Positions 61,504 through 64,000 of a stretch of DNA of 64,000 nucleotides are shown piece by piece. The notes under the pieces were generated by a model. That model did no database searches and was not told the DNA's origin. It was given only the letters and a program-made list of their open reading frames with translations. The stretch comes from Edaphobacter flagellatus. GTDB taxonomy: Bacteria > Acidobacteriota > Terriglobia > Terriglobales > Acidobacteriaceae. The position numbers were made by a program, and so were the translations under genes. Location: assembly GCF_025264665.1 (NCBI RefSeq), contig NZ_CP073697.1:1302001-1366000 (forward strand), in the 5' to 3' direction. Position 1 is the stretch's first letter; every line of letters begins with the position of its first letter.

Positions 61504-64000
61504 TCTCTTCCATGGCCTCAAGCAGCGCCGTGCGCAGAGCACGCTGTTGTTTCTTTTCAAGCTTCGCCCCATTGTGCGTCAGATAAAAGACGTCGATCGC
61601 TGTTTCGCCTTCGGTATCGATCAACGCTACCTCAATGTTAAGGCCGTTTGCCGCAATGGTAAGACTCAGAACACGCAGCAGACCGGGAACGTCTTGTGCA
61701 ACGACCTCAAGCAATGTGCTGTGGGATGAAGCCTCGTCATCAAAGGTGAAGCGAGGGGTCACGACAATCTTTGGAGCTTTGCGCCTTGCACGACGGCGAC
61801 CGCTTAACAGCTTCTCTACGGAGATAGCACCGGACATGACGTCATGCACGCTTTTCACAAAGCGCTCGTGCTCAGAAGAATTCATCTCAAGCGTGCGAAA
61901 TGTATCAGTAAAGCGAAAACTGTCGACGACGATTCCGCCACGATTGGAGAATGCGTCTGCCGTGACAATATTCATTCCCCAGGCCGCGAGTGCACCTGTC
62001 ATATTGGCAAAAAGTTGTGCGCGATCAGGGGTAACGACCGTCAGCTCGCTGACCCCGGGCGCATAACGGAAATCAAGTTGTACGCGGTCTGCATCCAGCT
62101 GCTGCGACATGCGGAAATGCGTGCGAATCTGCTCTGGCGCACGCGTAAGAACATAACGCTCGGGGAAGCCTTCGAGGAAGTCTGCAACGGCAGCTCTCTG
62201 GTTTGGGAGTAACGCGGCGACACGATCTACCAGTTCGCGCGCCTCTTGTCCGCCTACGCGGTCATCATCGACGCTGCGGTCGAGATAGTTCGCCGTTGCG
62301 ATGTAGAGACGCCACAGATTCTCTGCCTTCCACGGAGTCAGCGCGTCAGGATGAACGGCGTTGATATCGGAGTAGGTAAAAAGGGTGAGCATACGCAGCA
62401 GCTCGGGCGTCTGCACCTTGCCGGCAAAGGCACGTACCGTCTCGGCGTCGAAGATGTCGCGACGCAGTGTGGAGGACATCTCCAGATGCAGCGCGATCAG
62501 GTTGGTCACAAGATCGCTCTCGTAGGGATCGAGCTCCAGCCGAGCAAGAACGCTTTGCGCAAGACGTGCGCTCTCCTGTGCATGATCGCCAGTGCTGCGG
62601 CCTTTGCCTGTATCGTGCAGAAGAGCCATCAGGTAAAGGACTGCGGGATGCGGCAACTCACGCAGCAGCGCGCCAACCCTCGATGCCCACTCACCACGGT
62701 GGCCAGTCTCCGGTCTGGTCGCACTATTGAGATTGTGCAATGTATCGATCAGCACAAAGGTGTGTTCGTCAACGGTGTAGCGATGGTAGGCATCGCGAAT
62801 GACCAACGCATCGATGCCGTGGAATTCGGGGATGATGAGCTCGAGGATGCCGAGGACATGCATTGTGCGCAAGGCATCGCCTGCATATTGGCCAATCAGG
62901 ATTCGCTGCAGCTGTTGCCAGAGCGCAGGACCTTCTTCGAGATTGGCTGAAAGCTGTCCAATAGCCTGGGCAAGCCTGTCCTCAGTTTCGCGGGCGAGCC
63001 TGGCCCCGGATTGCGCCATCGCGCCGAAGATACCGAGGACGATCTCCGGATCTTGAGCAGGATCATCCGATGTGGAAGGATTGAGCACGATGCGGCCACG
63101 TTCGATATGGAAGCCGTGGAAAGGATCGGATTTGCTCTCGCGCCGGAAGCTCAGCTTCCTTGAAGCGCTCTTCTGCGGAGGCAGGTCCTCGATCTTCCTG
63201 GTCAAAGAGCGCTCAACAATGCGCGCATAACGGAAATAAGCACGCATCCAGTACGCTGCATCGATCGTGACGCCCTCATTGTGCTGCAACCCGATGGCAG
63301 CTCTTGCTGCTGCATCCTGCGCCTGCCAGTCGAGTGTGTTGTCGTCGCGGTCGTGTCGATAATGCAGAAAGCAGCGGACCAGACGCAGGAACTCCACGGC
63401 TAGCCGAAACTCCGCCTCGTTGTGGTGTGGCTCACTCAGCGATGGATCGAGCGTAGCCAGCCATCCGCAGACATGAACATCACGCAAACCACCGGGGCAG
63501 TCTTTGATATTGGGCTCGAGATGGAAGAGCGTATCGCCATACTTCGCATGACGCTCGCGCGTTAGCTCCAGGAGGCGCGACAGAATAGATTTCCTGTCAC
63601 GCTCGATCATTTTAGGGACTGTCTCTCCTGCCAGCCTGGCATAGAGATCAGCGTCTCCGGCAAGAAAACGATGGTCCATCAGCGAGAGGGTGAACTCGGC
63701 ATTGTCGGCGGAAAATCGCTCGCACTCGGCTAACTTTCGAGTCGCAGGCGAGACACGGATGCCACAGTCCCACATATCCTGTCCGATACGCCGAATGGTT
63801 CCTTTTACGTCTTTTTCCTGCACACGAGAATCGAGCAGAAAAAGCAGATCGACGTCAGAGTAGGGGAAGAGCTCCTTGCGACCATATCCTCCAATTGCAA
63901 GGATGGAAACACCTTTAGCGATGCCACGATCAGCTGCCAGTGCGAGCTGCCAGAGGGCGGTGACCAATGCGTCCGTGGCTACAGTACGTGCGGCAAGCGT
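61493..64000 (-). CDS. glnD: [Protein-PII] uridylyltransferase / uridylyl-removing enzyme; N-terminus outside window
   Basis: The main nitrogen sensor, which uridylylates or deuridylylates PII according to glutamine level. About 835 residues are visible and the frame runs off the end of the window without a stop. The TTG at 63967 is internal. The nucleotidyltransferase domain shows GGYGRKELFPYSDVDLLFL with the metal-binding Asp pair and LEPNIKDCPGGLRDVH. An HD domain carries VDEHTFVLIDTLH and LLHDTGKGRSTGDHAQES. Two C-terminal ACT domains (LTVVTPDRAQLFANMTGAL and LEVVAQDVPGLLRVLSLTI) sense glutamine. A Lys/Arg-rich linker (GRRRARRKAP) separates the ACT repeats. The downstream exported-protein gene overlaps its stop by 11 bases. 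Confidence 0.97.
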   Translation of the reverse strand, partial: TLAARTVATDALVTALWQLALAADRGIAKGVSILAIGGYGRKELFPYSDVDLLFLLDSRVQEKDVKGTIRRIGQDMWDCGIRVSPATRKLAECERFSADNAEFTLSLMDHRFLAGDADLYARLAGETVPKMIERDRKSILSRLLELTRERHAKYGDTLFHLEPNIKDCPGGLRDVHVCGWLATLDPSLSEPHHNEAEFRLAVEFLRLVRCFLHYRHDRDDNTLDWQAQDAAARAAIGLQHNEGVTIDAAYWMRAYFRYARIVERSLTRKIEDLPPQKSASRKLSFRRESKSDPFHGFHIERGRIVLNPSTSDDPAQDPEIVLGIFGAMAQSGARLARETEDRLAQAIGQLSANLEEGPALWQQLQRILIGQYAGDALRTMHVLGILELIIPEFHGIDALVIRDAYHRYTVDEHTFVLIDTLHNLNSATRPETGHRGEWASRVGALLRELPHPAVLYLMALLHDTGKGRSTGDHAQESARLAQSVLARLELDPYESDLVTNLIALHLEMSSTLRRDIFDAETVRAFAGKVQTPELLRMLTLFTYSDINAVHPDALTPWKAENLWRLYIATANYLDRSVDDDRVGGQEARELVDRVAALLPNQRAAVADFLEGFPERYVLTRAPEQIRTHFRMSQQLDADRVQLDFRYAPGVSELTVVTPDRAQLFANMTGALAAWGMNIVTADAFSNRGGIVVDSFRFTDTFRTLEMNSSEHERFVKSVHDVMSGAISVEKLLSGRRRARRKAPKIVVTPRFTFDDEASSHSTLLEVVAQDVPGLLRVLSLTIAANGLNIEVALIDTEGETAIDVFYLTHNGAKLEKKQQRALRTALLEAMEENAR

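Overview
This window is a 64 kb piece of a GC-rich (roughly 60%) bacterial chromosome. It is densely packed with mostly housekeeping and carbohydrate-processing genes. The gene mix points to Acidobacteriota, most likely a Terriglobus/Edaphobacter/Granulicella-type member of the Acidobacteriaceae. The evidence is a large TonB-dependent receptor with an N-terminal carboxypeptidase-regulatory-like domain, a PEP-CTERM protein, futalosine-pathway menaquinone genes (mqnA, mqnE), many Tat-exported sugar enzymes and a small bacterial SRP RNA. This placement is inference from family composition; no rRNA lies in the window. I saw no prophage, insertion sequence, CRISPR array or replication origin.

Layout. 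0-5 kb: the end of a sulfatase, a cyclic-nucleotide-sensing histidine kinase, a PLP decarboxylase and small proteins. 5-11 kb (minus strand): topA, dprA and a Tat-exported mannonate-dehydratase-like protein. 11-15.5 kb: mqnA, a DedA-like membrane protein, a PadR regulator with its membrane-protein partner, fabH and the SRP RNA. 15.6-21 kb: a membrane-anchored MutS homologue broken by a frameshift, then pectinesterase, a GH1 beta-glucosidase and a PEP-CTERM protein. 21-28 kb: argG, rimO, a low-GC gene for a membrane-anchored receiver-like protein, an SDR oxidoreductase, yacG, pgpA and a TIG/NHL protein. 29-34 kb: the TonB-dependent receptor and a Tat-exported Gfo/Idh/MocA oxidoreductase. 34-39.5 kb: a 2OG-Fe(II) oxygenase overlapping alkB, then cinA, plsY-gpsA and ftsY. 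39.5-51.6 kb: secreted small proteins, tRNA-Gly(CCC), a GH29-like enzyme, exaC with its DUF779 partner, an amidase, murA, rimI and a LacI regulator paired with an MFS transporter. 51.6-64 kb (nearly all minus strand): a possible 30-residue membrane peptide, mqnE, a second Tat oxidoreductase, a BNR-propeller protein, an OmpA-family protein, an isolated nuoB and glnD (cut by the window edge).

How the genes fit together. Plant-polymer and oligosaccharide use is a recurring theme: sulfatase, pectinesterase, GH1, GH29-like, a CBM9-like protein, two Gfo/Idh/MocA oxidoreductases, the UxuA-like protein, the TonB-dependent importer and the LacI/MFS pair. Five of these enzymes carry twin-arginine signals, implying periplasmic sugar chemistry. 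Envelope and lipid genes (murA, plsY, gpsA, pgpA, fabH), protein targeting (SRP RNA, ftsY) and DNA maintenance (topA, dprA, alkB) make up the core.

The least conventional signals are four. (1) A dispersed, structured intergenic element of about 230 bp is present in two clear copies (2362-2596 minus, 55812-56040 plus) and probably a third (23354-23560). It keeps a promoter-like box pair, a GC hairpin and a tail inverted repeat with a 28-nt loop. (2) A low-GC gene encodes a two-TM protein with an atypical receiver domain. (3) A -10-like hexamer repeatedly sits 6-9 nt before start codons that lack a clear Shine-Dalgarno, suggesting leaderless mRNAs. (4) A 30-codon ORF has a perfect Shine-Dalgarno in an otherwise empty gap.
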